Shown: piece after piece, positions 1 to 8,806 of the stretch
Numbering within the stretch: the stretch's first letter is position 1
How the letters are laid out: each line of letters begins with the position of its first letter
From: Clostridia bacterium
Lineage (GTDB): Bacteria > Bacillota_A > Clostridia > Oscillospirales > Acutalibacteraceae
Assembly (NCBI GenBank): GCA_017435305.1
Contig: JAFSFH010000008.1
Location: 1-64,000, forward strand
Direction of reading: 5' to 3'
DNA: 64,000 bases
Made by a program: the position numbers and the translations under genes
Notes under the pieces: model-generated
Seen by the model: the letters and a program-made list of their open reading frames with translations, nothing else
Database searches by the model: none
Told to the model about the DNA's origin: nothing

Positions 1-2141
1 GTGCTGTAGGAGCCGTAAGTACCCATGTAGCACACTTCGTCGTTCACCACGGTGCACAGAGCGTTCTTCTCAGCGTCCAGAGTGAACACGGAGGAGGCGG
101 TGGTGGCGAAGGTGAAGTTGTAGTGAGTGCCGGTGTACACCAGGTTGATGTACTGCTTAGCACCGCTGGCGTCGTTGAAGGTCAGATAGTAGCCGCCGTT
201 GGTGTTCTCCAGCATCACGTCGATGCCGGAGGCAAAGTCGGTGGAGGTGGCACCATAGTAGCCGTTCATCGCACCGGTGAAGTAGTAAACGGAGCCGTTG
301 TCCAGACCCAGCTTGTAAGCGGTGCCTGCAACGGGGTCCTCCACAACGCCGCCGGAGGGAGGAATCACGGGGTCGTCACCGCCGGGCTCATCGCCGCCGC
401 CGATGCCGGGGACGTGGGCGATCAGCCAGCCGTTCTTCATCTGGGGGTTGCCTTTGTAGTTACCGATGGTACCGCTCACGGTGATGGTATCGCCGATAAC
501 CGGCTGGGGATCCATGGCATCGTAACGGACGGTGCCGTCAGCGTTGTACAGGCCGTAGATCAGCAGGCGGTTGCCCTCGGCGTCGGCAATGTACATATTG
601 CCATAGGTGGCGTAGTTGTTGTAGTACTCCACGACCTCACCGGTTACGGTGTATTTCTCGGTGGTGTAGGCGTTGGAGGGCTGAGCGGCGCCCAGCTCGT
701 TCGCCTGGGGAATGGTCAGATCGGTGTTGGCGGGGGTGGTGGACTTCCACTGGATGTCCACGTAGTCAATGGCAAAGGTCCAGGCGGCGCCGGTGTTGAC
801 CAGAGCGATCTTGACCTCTTCCACGTTCTCGGGAACGGTGACGGTGGCCACACCGCGCTTAAAGCCGGGGTTGGAGGCACCGGGAATATCCGCCATAGCG
901 GAGGTGACGTAGTTCAGAGCCGCCCACTGGCCGCCTGCGGCACGGCCGGAAACAGCCAGATCGAAGGTCCAGCCATCCAGCACCACAGCGGCGACAGAGA
1001 TCGCGGTAGCGACGTGACCCTCGTTCTTGTAGGTGAAGGAACTCTCGCTGCCGCTGGTCAGAGCAGCGGGAGCGCGCATAGCCACGCTCAGGCCGGCCAT
1101 CTCGGGGTGGTTGAACCACTCCAGAGTGTCGGCGGTGCGCTCGGAAACGATATCCCAGTTATCCAGCGGATCGTAGGGATTGTCATTGAACACGGGAGCT
1201 TCGGGCTCGTTGGGGGTGTTGCCGCCGGCGGAGCCGCCGATCAGGCTCAGGGTCATGCTGTTCAGACGCACCTGCGCGTTGGGGGCGTCGATCTTGATGT
1301 ACTTAACAGGTGCCGCAGCAAAGTCCACGGTCACGTCCGCATAGGCGGTGGTGTAGGCCACGTCCTCCTGGTACATGGTCCACTCGACGCCGTCCTCGGA
1401 GGTGTACACGTCAAAGGTGGAATCCTTGCTGCCGGCGTTCAGAGTCATAGAGGAAATGGGCAGCTGAGAGGCGATAACGCCGTTGGCGTTCTTATAGATG
1501 CGGGCCTGGGTGGTAAACCAGCCGGAGCTGATGGTGAACTTAACGTTCTCGTCCAGGTCGCGGGAGAACTCGCCGCCGCCCAGCTCGCCGTCCACTTTAT
1601 AGTCGGCAAAGTTGTAGGTGACGGTGCTGATCACGGGCACGTCGGGCTCATCACCGCCGTCGGAGGAGCCGTCGCCGGTGAACACAGTGATGCTGTGCAC
1701 ACGCACCTGCGCAGCCAGGGTGGCGATCTCCAGGATGTCCACAGCCGCGTCGAACTCTACCGTGACCACAGTGCCGTCCACAGTGACGGTGCCGGTGGTA
1801 ATGGAGCTCTGCAGGTCGGTGGCATAGGAGGGTTTGTAATCGTTGCAGTAAAAGACGACCTTGGTCATGCCGGGATAGGCAACGGTCAAAGAGGAACTCT
1901 TATAAAAGCGAGCGGGAGCAGTGTAGTCGCCCACGTTGCTGGTGGAACCGGCCTTGTTGTTGGTGACGGTAATACCGTTCTGCTCCCACACCTGCTCCTG
2001 AGCGGAGTAGGCAGTACGATTGCTCGCGTCATCGAAATCAATGCTGACGCCGGTGTCCGCCGTGGCCAGGAAGACCGTGGTGGGCAACAGCAGGCACAGA
2101 CACGCCAACAGAGCGAGAATCTTTTTAAAATTTCTTCTCAT
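1..2141 (-). CDS. Secreted multidomain surface protein with OB-fold-like module (3' end outside window)
   Basis: About 713 codons are visible before the gene leaves the window. It starts at an ATG preceded by AAGGAGATACATACC. Residues 1-30 form a signal peptide (RRNFKK, hydrophobic core ending in LATA). Two beta-rich segments follow around residues 30-330, then a jelly-roll-like segment near 330-465. An OB-fold-like module near 485-575 carries the pattern GDTITVSGTIGNYKG, also found in the next gene upstream. After a Pro/Gly-rich linker comes a domain near 605-713 (YKLGLDNGSVYYFTG) of a kind I associate with secreted proteins of gut bacteria. No catalytic motif is visible. It is the last gene in the window of the operon holding the nuclease and ABC importer. 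Binding of nucleic acid or glycan at the surface is inferred from the modules; the C-terminal anchor cannot be seen. Confidence 0.85.
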   Translation of the reverse strand, partial: MRRNFKKILALLACLCLLLPTTVFLATADTGVSIDFDDASNRTAYSAQEQVWEQNGITVTNNKAGSTSNVGDYTAPARFYKSSSLTVAYPGMTKVVFYCNDYKPSYATDLQSSITTGTVTVDGTVVTVEFDAAVDILEIATLAAQVRVHSITVFTGDGSSDGGDEPDVPVISTVTYNFADYKVDGELGGGEFSRDLDENVKFTISSGWFTTQARIYKNANGVIASQLPISSMTLNAGSKDSTFDVYTSEDGVEWTMYQEDVAYTTAYADVTVDFAAAPVKYIKIDAPNAQVRLNSMTLSLIGGSAGGNTPNEPEAPVFNDNPYDPLDNWDIVSERTADTLEWFNHPEMAGLSVAMRAPAALTSGSESSFTYKNEGHVATAISVAAVVLDGWTFDLAVSGRAAGGQWAALNYVTSAMADIPGASNPGFKRGVATVTVPENVEEVKIALVNTGAAWTFAIDYVDIQWKSTTPANTDLTIPQANELGAAQPSNAYTTEKYTVTGEVVEYYNNYATYGNMYIADAEGNRLLIYGLYNADGTVRYDAMDPQPVIGDTITVSGTIGNYKGNPQMKNGWLIAHVPGIGGGDEPGGDDPVIPPSGGVVEDPVAGTAYKLGLDNGSVYYFTGAMNGYYGATSTDFASGIDVMLENTNGGYYLTFNDASGAKQYINLVYTGTHYNFTFATTASSVFTLDAEKNALCTVVNDEVCYMGTYGSYS

Positions 2142-2174
2142 TGGTATGTATCTCCTTATTCATATTTTTCACAT

Positions 2175-2210
2175 CTCACGGACTGCGGTCCTGCGACCGC
2201 AGTCCGTGAG
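2175..2210. other. Long perfect hairpin between two OB-fold protein genes
   Basis: An inverted repeat with 16-bp arms (CTCACGGACTGCGGTC and its complement) around a 4-nt loop lies in the 93-bp gap between the two surface-protein genes. No T-run follows on either strand, so it is a poor intrinsic terminator. It could act as an mRNA-stabilising or processing hairpin that changes the ratio of the two products. Confidence 0.6.
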
Positions 2211-2234
2211 GCTATGTGCAAAGGAAATGACGGA

Positions 2235-4103
2235 TCAGCCCTTGGTGAAGGTGCAGCCCTGGTCGAACTCGATCTCGGAGTCGCCGGAGGAGTGCACGTA
2301 GTTCTTGATGATACCGGTGACGGTGATGGTGTCGCCTACACCCAGATCCTTACCGCCCTTCAGACGGTAGCACTTCAGCTTCTTGCCACCCACCTCGATG
2401 GTGACGGTGACGTTGTCGTACTGAGAGCTGTACTCGGTGTCCACAGACACGATCTTACCGGTCAGGCGGGCCTGATAGGGCAGCATGGCGCCGGGATCCA
2501 GAGCAAAGGCCTCGGACAGGATCTTGGCCTGGTCGGTCTCGGGACCGGAGGCGGTGCCGGCGGTGCGCTTGGTCATCACACAGCCCTGACCGAACTGCAG
2601 GTTACCGCTGTAGTTCATAATGGTACCCTTAACGGTGATGGTGTCGCCGGCCTTGATGCTGGACACACCGGTACCGGTCATACGGTAGCACTTCAGGGTG
2701 GTGCCGTTGACGGTGAAGAAAACGGAGATGTTGTCGAAGCCGGCGTCATAAGCCTCAGCGATGCTCACAACCTTACCGGTCAGGGTGACCTCCTGGGGCA
2801 GAGCCTCGTCGCGCTCCAGCTTCAGAGCGGCGGCGATGATCTTGGCGGGGGTGCTCAGGTCTACCTTGTCGGCAGCCTTGCGGCTGATCATGGTGACCTC
2901 AGTGGCGCTCTCCGCATGCCAGGCAAACTCAACGGTACCCTTGTCGGAATCCTCGTAGTAGAAGTTCTTGATAACGCCCTTAACGGTGATGGTATCGCCG
3001 ACCTTAACCTTGTCGGTGCCATCGCCCTTCATCTGGTAGCACTTGATCTTCTTGCCGCCCACGGTGATGGTGACGGTGATGCTGCCGTACTGATCGTCAT
3101 AGGCGGTGTCGATGGTAAAGACCTTACCGGTCAGCTGAGCGATGTAGGGGGTGGTCTCGTTGCGGCCCAGCTCGAAGGCGTCCTTCAGGATCTTGCTCTC
3201 ATCCTTGACCAGCTTCAGGGTCACGGTGGGCTTCTCGGTGGTCTTGTTGCCACCGTTGGGGTTCTTGGTGGTCTTGTTGCTGTTGTTGTCGTCCTTGGTG
3301 CCGGTGGTGCTACCACCGTTCTGGGTTGCGGGGGGAACGTAGCCGGCCAGGGGAGCCATGGTGCAATCCTGGTCAAACTCAATGGTGCCGTTGTAGTTCT
3401 TCAGGATACCGGTGACGGTGATCTCGTCGCCCACCTTCAGAACCTCGACGCCTTCGCCCTTCATGCGGTAGCACTTGATGGGCTTATCCTCGCGACCTTC
3501 GATCTCGATGGTGACGGTGATGTTGTTGTAATCCTCGCGATAGGCCTGGTCGATGGAGATAACCTTACCGGTCAGGGTCTGGTTGCCCTCCATAGCCTCG
3601 CCGGCCTTCAGCTCGTAGGCGGCGTCGACGATGGCGTGCATCTTCTCGGCCATCTCCTTCTTGGAGGGCAGCTTGTAGTTCCAGGAGTGGCTGACATCCT
3701 TCTTACCGTTGGACACGGTGGCGGTCAGCGTATAGGGGGTCTCCTCGGCGCACTCTTTGCTGACGGTGATGCGGCAGGTGCCGTTACCGTTGTCGGTGAT
3801 CTTTACCAGATCCTCGGACACGTCGGCGGTCCAGACGATCTGATAGGGAGCACCCGCGATGCGGATGAGGTTCAGACGGGTGTAGTCAGCGGGGGTGACG
3901 GCACCGTCGTCCTTGTAGGTGTTCTTCAGGTAGTCGATGGCGCTCTGGATGTCAGCGCCCTGCTCCTCGCCGTTGATGGTAGTGTTGCCGCCGTCGTTGT
4001 CGTTATCGCCGAACAGATAGATGCCGCCGAATACGCAACCGACGATCAGCGCCAGACCCATAATGCCGGCGATGATGCCAATTAACAGTTTCTCGTTCTT
4101 CAT
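2235..4103 (-). CDS. Membrane-anchored protein with four OB-fold-like repeats
   Basis: The 622-residue protein has one N-terminal membrane segment (residues 6-31) and then an extracytoplasmic region. Residues 75-145 look like a bacterial Ig-like domain. Four copies of a module of about 95 residues follow, near 150-248, 302-395, 420-511 and 525-620. Each has LTGKVxxID near its start, a central YDNITVTI strand, KCYRMKG, and ends in VGDTITVTGxIKNY with an FDQGC-type tail. A Thr/Asn-rich linker (258-292) separates repeats 1 and 2. The module resembles the OB-fold domains that accompany secreted nucleases, so nucleic-acid or ligand binding is plausible but unproven. It lies 27 bp downstream of the thermonuclease gene in the same direction. 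The start ATG follows GAGGAGAGTATT. Confidence 0.88.
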   Translation of the reverse strand: MKNEKLLIGIIAGIMGLALIVGCVFGGIYLFGDNDNDGGNTTINGEEQGADIQSAIDYLKNTYKDDGAVTPADYTRLNLIRIAGAPYQIVWTADVSEDLVKITDNGNGTCRITVSKECAEETPYTLTATVSNGKKDVSHSWNYKLPSKKEMAEKMHAIVDAAYELKAGEAMEGNQTLTGKVISIDQAYREDYNNITVTIEIEGREDKPIKCYRMKGEGVEVLKVGDEITVTGILKNYNGTIEFDQDCTMAPLAGYVPPATQNGGSTTGTKDDNNSNKTTKNPNGGNKTTEKPTVTLKLVKDESKILKDAFELGRNETTPYIAQLTGKVFTIDTAYDDQYGSITVTITVGGKKIKCYQMKGDGTDKVKVGDTITVKGVIKNFYYEDSDKGTVEFAWHAESATEVTMISRKAADKVDLSTPAKIIAAALKLERDEALPQEVTLTGKVVSIAEAYDAGFDNISVFFTVNGTTLKCYRMTGTGVSSIKAGDTITVKGTIMNYSGNLQFGQGCVMTKRTAGTASGPETDQAKILSEAFALDPGAMLPYQARLTGKIVSVDTEYSSQYDNVTVTIEVGGKKLKCYRLKGGKDLGVGDTITVTGIIKNYVHSSGDSEIEFDQGCTFTKG

Positions 4104-4130
4104 AATACTCTCCTCTGATTTATTTCTCTA

Positions 4131-5474
4131 TTACCCGACGATTTCGATATCATCGGGAGTAAAGACTTTAAGCTGGTACTGGCCCTGATAGCAGTCCACA
4201 ACGCCGCGGACGTTGATGGTCTTGCCGGCATAGGCCTCGTAGGTGATCACGTCACCGTTCTTATCCCGCAGCACCACGGTGCGCACCGAGACGATGGTGC
4301 CGTCCTCGGCGCGGCAGGTCAGGGTCATAGCGCCCTTGCTGGCGCTATCCTCGTTGGTGGTGGTGTAGACATCGATGACCGTCAGATTCTTGAAGGACAG
4401 GGAGGTGCCCAGCGCCATCTGCGCGAATTTAACCACCTGCGGAGCGGGCTCTTCATCCTCTAAGCTCTCCAGCTTGTCGACCTCCAGCACACCGCTGGCG
4501 AACTCCAGAGCAGACACCTCGCGGTAGGAGCCCTCGTGACCGGAGGAGATCAGCTGGATGTTGTTGGGGTCGGTGGGACGCATATCCACGTACTTGATGT
4601 CGGACACCTGCCAGGAGTCGCCGGCCTCGTAGTACTGCACGGAGCCAACGAAGCGGACGCGGTTGCCCTCCTGCAGGATGTCCAGACCGGTGCCGGTCAG
4701 GTTGTAGCCGTAGTAGCAGTTCATACCGTAGTACATATCCGTCTCGGCGTCGTAGTCCTCTACGTACACGGTCTGGCTGTTGTTCACCACGATGGTGGCC
4801 TCAAAGGCGACCTTCATATCGCGGTACAGCTCGATGTTGGCACGCAGACCCTTCAGGGTCACGGGGATGGCCTCGCCGTAGTAGAAGTCGGGGTCCTTCT
4901 CTTTAGAGTGGACGTGAATGCCCTGTTCCTTGGCCTGCATCAGAGCCTCCATAGCCACATCGCCGTAGCGGTTGTCGCCGGTGGCGGAGGCGATGGACAG
5001 ACCGTTCTGCAGCAGCTCGATGTTCAGGTTGCGGTAGGATTCGGTGCCGGCGGGGCGGTACCACACCCACACCAGATAACGGCCGCCGGTGGAGTCCACG
5101 TTCCAGTTGCCGTCGTCCGACTCGATGATGATGGAGTCGGCGCCCTGCAGCTTCTCTTTGGTGAAGTTGGAGGCCTTTTTACCCCACGCCTCGATCTTAC
5201 CGGTGGATTCGGGGGTGTTGACGCCAATGTAACGAGCCTTCAGCAGACCGTTATCCACCACGTCGGTGGGCACGTAGAAGTGGGTGGTGTCACCGTCAAT
5301 ATAGGTCTTGACGGTGACCTCCTGCTTCAGAGTATCGGATTCCATATCCAGGGTGACCTGGCCGGCATAGTCCACGGTATCGGGCTCATCCGGCTCTTTG
5401 CCACCCGTACAGCCTGCCAGACAGCCGGCCATCAGGCACAGCGCTGCCAGCAGGGCAAGAATTTTTTTATTCAT
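4131..5474 (-). CDS. Thermonuclease (SNase-like) lipoprotein with OB-fold tail
   Basis: Predicted secreted, lipid-anchored nuclease of 447 residues. The signal peptide ends in LAGC (Cys22); an overlapping MAGC at 15-18 is an alternative. The SNase domain spans about 53-200. It contains YIDGDTT (Asp60, Asp62, Thr63), ARYIGVNTPES (Arg81, Glu89) and GGRYLVWVWY (Arg132), matching the metal ligands and the Arg/Glu/Arg catalytic set of staphylococcal nuclease, so it should be active. Residues 205-447 hold two OB-like beta domains, the last ending in KTINVRGVVDCYQGQYQ, related in pattern to the modules of the two downstream genes. It follows the ABC binding-protein gene by 25 bp, which suggests extracellular DNA/RNA breakdown coupled to import of products (inference). 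Confidence 0.9.
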   Translation of the reverse strand: MNKKILALLAALCLMAGCLAGCTGGKEPDEPDTVDYAGQVTLDMESDTLKQEVTVKTYIDGDTTHFYVPTDVVDNGLLKARYIGVNTPESTGKIEAWGKKASNFTKEKLQGADSIIIESDDGNWNVDSTGGRYLVWVWYRPAGTESYRNLNIELLQNGLSIASATGDNRYGDVAMEALMQAKEQGIHVHSKEKDPDFYYGEAIPVTLKGLRANIELYRDMKVAFEATIVVNNSQTVYVEDYDAETDMYYGMNCYYGYNLTGTGLDILQEGNRVRFVGSVQYYEAGDSWQVSDIKYVDMRPTDPNNIQLISSGHEGSYREVSALEFASGVLEVDKLESLEDEEPAPQVVKFAQMALGTSLSFKNLTVIDVYTTTNEDSASKGAMTLTCRAEDGTIVSVRTVVLRDKNGDVITYEAYAGKTINVRGVVDCYQGQYQLKVFTPDDIEIVG

Positions 5475-5499
5475 ACGCTTTTTCTCCCATTATCGGGCA

Positions 5500-6906
5500 T
5501 CAGCCGCCCAGATACATACACTCGTCGTAAGCGTCCTTAAAGGCCTGGTCGATGAAGGCGTCCACGTCGTCGGTATTCTCACTCATGCACTTGGACAGCA
5601 GAGCGCCCACCTGCTCACGGGCCACGGAGGAGCCGTTGAAAGCGGGGGAGGTGAAGTAGTAGTCAGCCTGATCCAGACCGGCCTTAACCACGTAAGCGGT
5701 CAGGAACTCGGCGCCGTTGGCCTTAGCCAGCCACTGGGAGTAGGCGGGATCGTCCTGAGCGGACTCCAGCACGGGCATGTAACCGGACACGGAGGAGAAC
5801 TCGGTCTGGAACGCCATGTTGGTGGTGATGTACTTCACGAACAGCCAGGAGGCCAGCACCTCCTGATCGGTGGTCTTGCCACCCTTCAGGATGCAGACGC
5901 TGGGACCCTGGGAGATAACCTTACCGTCGTCGGGATTCAGCTGGGGGATGGAGGCGATGCCGACCTCAAAGGCGCGGCCTTCGGGGATCTGGTAGCCGGC
6001 GCCGCCGGAGGAGCCGATGCACATATAGCTGTGAGAGGTGTTCTTATCCAGCTCGGTGAACAGGCCGGAGGTGTAACCGCCGTACAGAGCCTCGGTGGTC
6101 ACGTAACCCTTATTATACCAGTCACGGAAACGCTTAACGAAAGCCTTGCAGTCGTCGTTGTTGAACAGATAGTGCTCGCCGGTGGCGCTGGTGTAGTCGT
6201 AGCCGCCCTGCTCGCACATGGTGATGAACCAGTTGTCCTCGGAGTCATAGCCCAGGGGGATGCACTTGGGATCCAGCTCTAGCAGCTTCTTGCAGGTCTC
6301 CTCCATCTCGTCCCAGGTGGTGGGAACCTTCAGGTTGTTCTTCTCGAAGAAGGTCTTGTTGTAGTACAGAACCTCGGTGGACTTGGACAGAGGCATGGTG
6401 TACATCTTGTCGTCGCCGTAGGCCTTACCCTCGTTGTAGAAGCCGTCGATGAAATCGTCCACCTGCTCCTTGGTCAGACCCAGAGGCTCGGTGGTGCCGT
6501 CGTCACGGGCGGTCTCGATGTCGCTGGCGATCAGATCGTCCAGAGTCACAACGGACTGAGACATATTGTAGGTGGCCACGTGGTCGGGATAGCAGTAGGC
6601 GATGTTGGGCTGGTTGTCGGCCATGATCTCGGTGTTGATCAGACCGGCGATGTCAGCCCAACCGCCGTAGCTGTCGTGCTCGATGTGGATGTTGGGATAC
6701 AGCTTGTTGAACTCACCGATGTGGTAGTCCAGCACTTCCTTCAACTTCTGACCCATGGTGTGGGCGAACTTGATGGTGACCTCGCTGCCGTCATAGCCAC
6801 CCTCAGGAATGCTGAAGTTGCTGCTGCCGCCCTTGCCGCCGCAGGCGGCCAGGCCGCCCACCAGCAGGATGGCTGCCATCAATACTGCGATGATTTTCTT
6901 GCTCAT
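5500..6906 (-). CDS. ABC importer extracellular solute-binding lipoprotein (family 1)
   Basis: 468 residues; signal peptide with lipobox LAAC (Cys22) followed by a Gly/Ser linker. The body has the family 1 binding-protein pattern: VTIKFAHTMGQ at the start of lobe 1, KLYPNIHIEHDSYGG, YNKTFFEKNNLKVPTTWDE, and the C-terminal helix with ASWLFVKYITT. Its length is typical of CUT1 carbohydrate binding proteins. It is encoded after the two permeases and the ATPase, so a full importer is present. The ligand cannot be read from sequence. CUT1 systems usually carry oligosaccharides or glycerol phosphodiesters, but the operon partner is a nuclease, so a nucleoside or sugar-phosphate ligand is possible. 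The ATG follows GAGGAAATCATT. Confidence 0.92.
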   Translation of the reverse strand: MSKKIIAVLMAAILLVGGLAACGGKGGSSNFSIPEGGYDGSEVTIKFAHTMGQKLKEVLDYHIGEFNKLYPNIHIEHDSYGGWADIAGLINTEIMADNQPNIAYCYPDHVATYNMSQSVVTLDDLIASDIETARDDGTTEPLGLTKEQVDDFIDGFYNEGKAYGDDKMYTMPLSKSTEVLYYNKTFFEKNNLKVPTTWDEMEETCKKLLELDPKCIPLGYDSEDNWFITMCEQGGYDYTSATGEHYLFNNDDCKAFVKRFRDWYNKGYVTTEALYGGYTSGLFTELDKNTSHSYMCIGSSGGAGYQIPEGRAFEVGIASIPQLNPDDGKVISQGPSVCILKGGKTTDQEVLASWLFVKYITTNMAFQTEFSSVSGYMPVLESAQDDPAYSQWLAKANGAEFLTAYVVKAGLDQADYYFTSPAFNGSSVAREQVGALLSKCMSENTDDVDAFIDQAFKDAYDECMYLGG

Positions 6907-6968
6907 AATGATTTCCTCCTGTTTTGTTTATTCTAAAAAAATCAGAACCAAAAGTTAGAGCAGGGTAA

Positions 6969-7856
6969 TTAGCCCTTGATACCGCTGCGGCTGACGCCTG
7001 CCATAATGTATTTACGCAGGAATACGAATACTAAGAACAGCGGAGCGGAAACGATGGCAACGGCCGCCATCTGGACAGGGAAGTTGACCTGACCGGAGGT
7101 ATCGGTAAAGGCGTTGCGCAGACCGTTGGTGATCAGCTGGTGAGCGTCGTCGTTGGCAACCAGTTTGGGCCAGATGTAGGAGTTCCACGCGCCCATCATC
7201 TTCAGGATGGTGATGGAGATGAGGGTGGGCAGTGCCAGAGGCACCATCACCTTCCACAGATACTTGATATCCGAGGTGCCGTCCACCTTAGCGGCCAGAT
7301 ACAGCTCGTTGGGGATCTGCAGGAAGTTCTGGCGCAGCAGATAGATGTAGAACACGCTGACCAGGAAGGGAACGATCAGGGCGGTGAAGGAGTTCAGCCA
7401 GCCCAGATTGGTCACGGTGATGTAGTTGGTGATGGTGAACAATTCACCGGGGATCATCATGGTGGCCAGCAGAGCGGCGAACATGGTGTCCTTGCCCTTA
7501 AACTCCAAGCGGGCAAAGGCAAAGGCGGACAGCACCGTGATGACCAGAGACAGCAGGGTGGACACCACGCCCACGTACAGGGTGTTCATAAACAGGGTGC
7601 CCAGATTGGCCGCATTGAAAGCTTCGACGTAGTTTTCAAAGTGGATCTCTTGGGGCCAGAAGGTGGGGGTGGACAGGCGGTACTCCTCCAGATCCTTTAG
7701 CGAGGAGATGATCATCCAGTAGAAGGGGAAGAGGATGATGAGGGCCATCACACCCAGGAAAGCGTAGGTGATGATCTTGGCGACGACGCCGGAGATCTGG
7801 GAGGCGACGGATACCTGATGCATATCACGGGCACGCATAGTTTTCGTAGTACTCAT
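6969..7856 (-). CDS. CUT1-type ABC importer permease, MalG/UgpE-like
   Basis: 295-residue inner permease with six predicted membrane segments, the first at about 29-50 (FLGVMALIILFPFYWMII). The cytoplasmic coupling loop has the EAA-type motif YLAAKVDGTSDIKYLWKVMV followed by PLALPTL, which docks on the ATPase. The C-terminus RKYIMAGVSRSGIKG is typical of MalG-like subunits. It forms the second half of the channel with the permease encoded 16 bp upstream. The start ATG is preceded by AGGGAGGATACATT. No unusual features. Confidence 0.95.
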   Translation of the reverse strand: MSTTKTMRARDMHQVSVASQISGVVAKIITYAFLGVMALIILFPFYWMIISSLKDLEEYRLSTPTFWPQEIHFENYVEAFNAANLGTLFMNTLYVGVVSTLLSLVITVLSAFAFARLEFKGKDTMFAALLATMMIPGELFTITNYITVTNLGWLNSFTALIVPFLVSVFYIYLLRQNFLQIPNELYLAAKVDGTSDIKYLWKVMVPLALPTLISITILKMMGAWNSYIWPKLVANDDAHQLITNGLRNAFTDTSGQVNFPVQMAAVAIVSAPLFLVFVFLRKYIMAGVSRSGIKG

Positions 7857-7872
7857 AATGTATCCTCCCTCC

Positions 7873-8805
7873 TTAGAAGTGCACGCGCTTCTTGCTGACC
7901 TGCAGGTTGATCATGGTCACAACAAGAATGATGCCGAACAGAATCAGGGCAGCCGCGCTGGCCTTACCGTGGGAGCTGGTGCCCAGAGAATCGTAGATGA
8001 AACCGACCATAGTGTTCAGTCGGCCGGCGTCGTGGGGGGGACCCATCTTGTCGCCGAAGATACCGATGATGCTGGAATACTCCTTGAATCCGCCGATGAA
8101 GCCGGTGATGACCACGTAGGCGATCATGGGGGACAAGAGCGGCACGGTGATCTTGGTCAGCACACGGTGGCGGGGGGTGCCGTCCACCTTGGCCGCGTCG
8201 TAGTACTGCTTGTTGACGCTCTGCAGACCGCCCAGCAGAATCAGGATCTTAAAGGGCAGGGCGTTCCACACGATGTACACCACCATCACGGCGATGTTGG
8301 GCCAGTAGTTGGAGCCGGCGTTGATCCAGTTGATGGGCTCGCCGCCGAACCACTGGATGACGTTGTTGACGATGCCCCAGGTGTCTGCCATACCGTTACG
8401 CAGGCCGATGATGTTGAACATAGCCGCGAACACCATGCCGATGGCGATGGAGTTGGTGACGTAGGGCAGGAAGTAGATGGTCTGCAGGGTCTTCTGCAGG
8501 GGGCCGATGGAGTTGAGCGCCACCGCAATCAGCAGCGCCAGAATGGTGGAGATGGGCACGGTGGCTACGCACAGGATCATGGTGTTGAACAGGTTGTTCA
8601 TAAACTTACCGTAGCTCACCACGTCGATGAAGTTCTGGATACCGAACTGAAACTCCACGCCGATTTTCGCCATATTGGCGTTGTAGCCGTTCTGGAATGC
8701 CATCAGCACGGTGTTGATGATCGGCCATACGGTGAACACCAACAACAGGATGATAGCCGGCGACAGATACAGCCACGCTTTCCATTGTTGTCTATTATCT
8801 ACCAT
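7873..8805 (-). CDS. CUT1-type ABC importer permease, MalF/UgpA-like
   Basis: 310-residue permease with six predicted membrane segments, beginning with WLYLSPAIILLLVFTVWPI at 11-29. The EAA-type loop reads YYDAAKVDGTPRHRVLTKIT followed by VPLLSP. It pairs with the MalG-like subunit. The start lies 1 bp after the stop of the ATPase gene, indicating translational coupling. The N-terminus is short, as in UgpA/LacF-type sugar transporters and unlike the long N-terminus of enteric MalF. Confidence 0.95.
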   Translation of the reverse strand: MVDNRQQWKAWLYLSPAIILLLVFTVWPIINTVLMAFQNGYNANMAKIGVEFQFGIQNFIDVVSYGKFMNNLFNTMILCVATVPISTILALLIAVALNSIGPLQKTLQTIYFLPYVTNSIAIGMVFAAMFNIIGLRNGMADTWGIVNNVIQWFGGEPINWINAGSNYWPNIAVMVVYIVWNALPFKILILLGGLQSVNKQYYDAAKVDGTPRHRVLTKITVPLLSPMIAYVVITGFIGGFKEYSSIIGIFGDKMGPPHDAGRLNTMVGFIYDSLGTSSHGKASAAALILFGIILVVTMINLQVSKKRVHF

Positions 8806-8806
8806 A

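Noticed and set aside
123..4085. Very long open frame on the plus strand opposite the OB-fold genes
   Set aside because: The product is low-complexity Gly/Val/His-rich, has no ribosome site or domain, and crosses the start of one well-supported minus-strand gene and the end of another. It is an antisense artefact of high GC.
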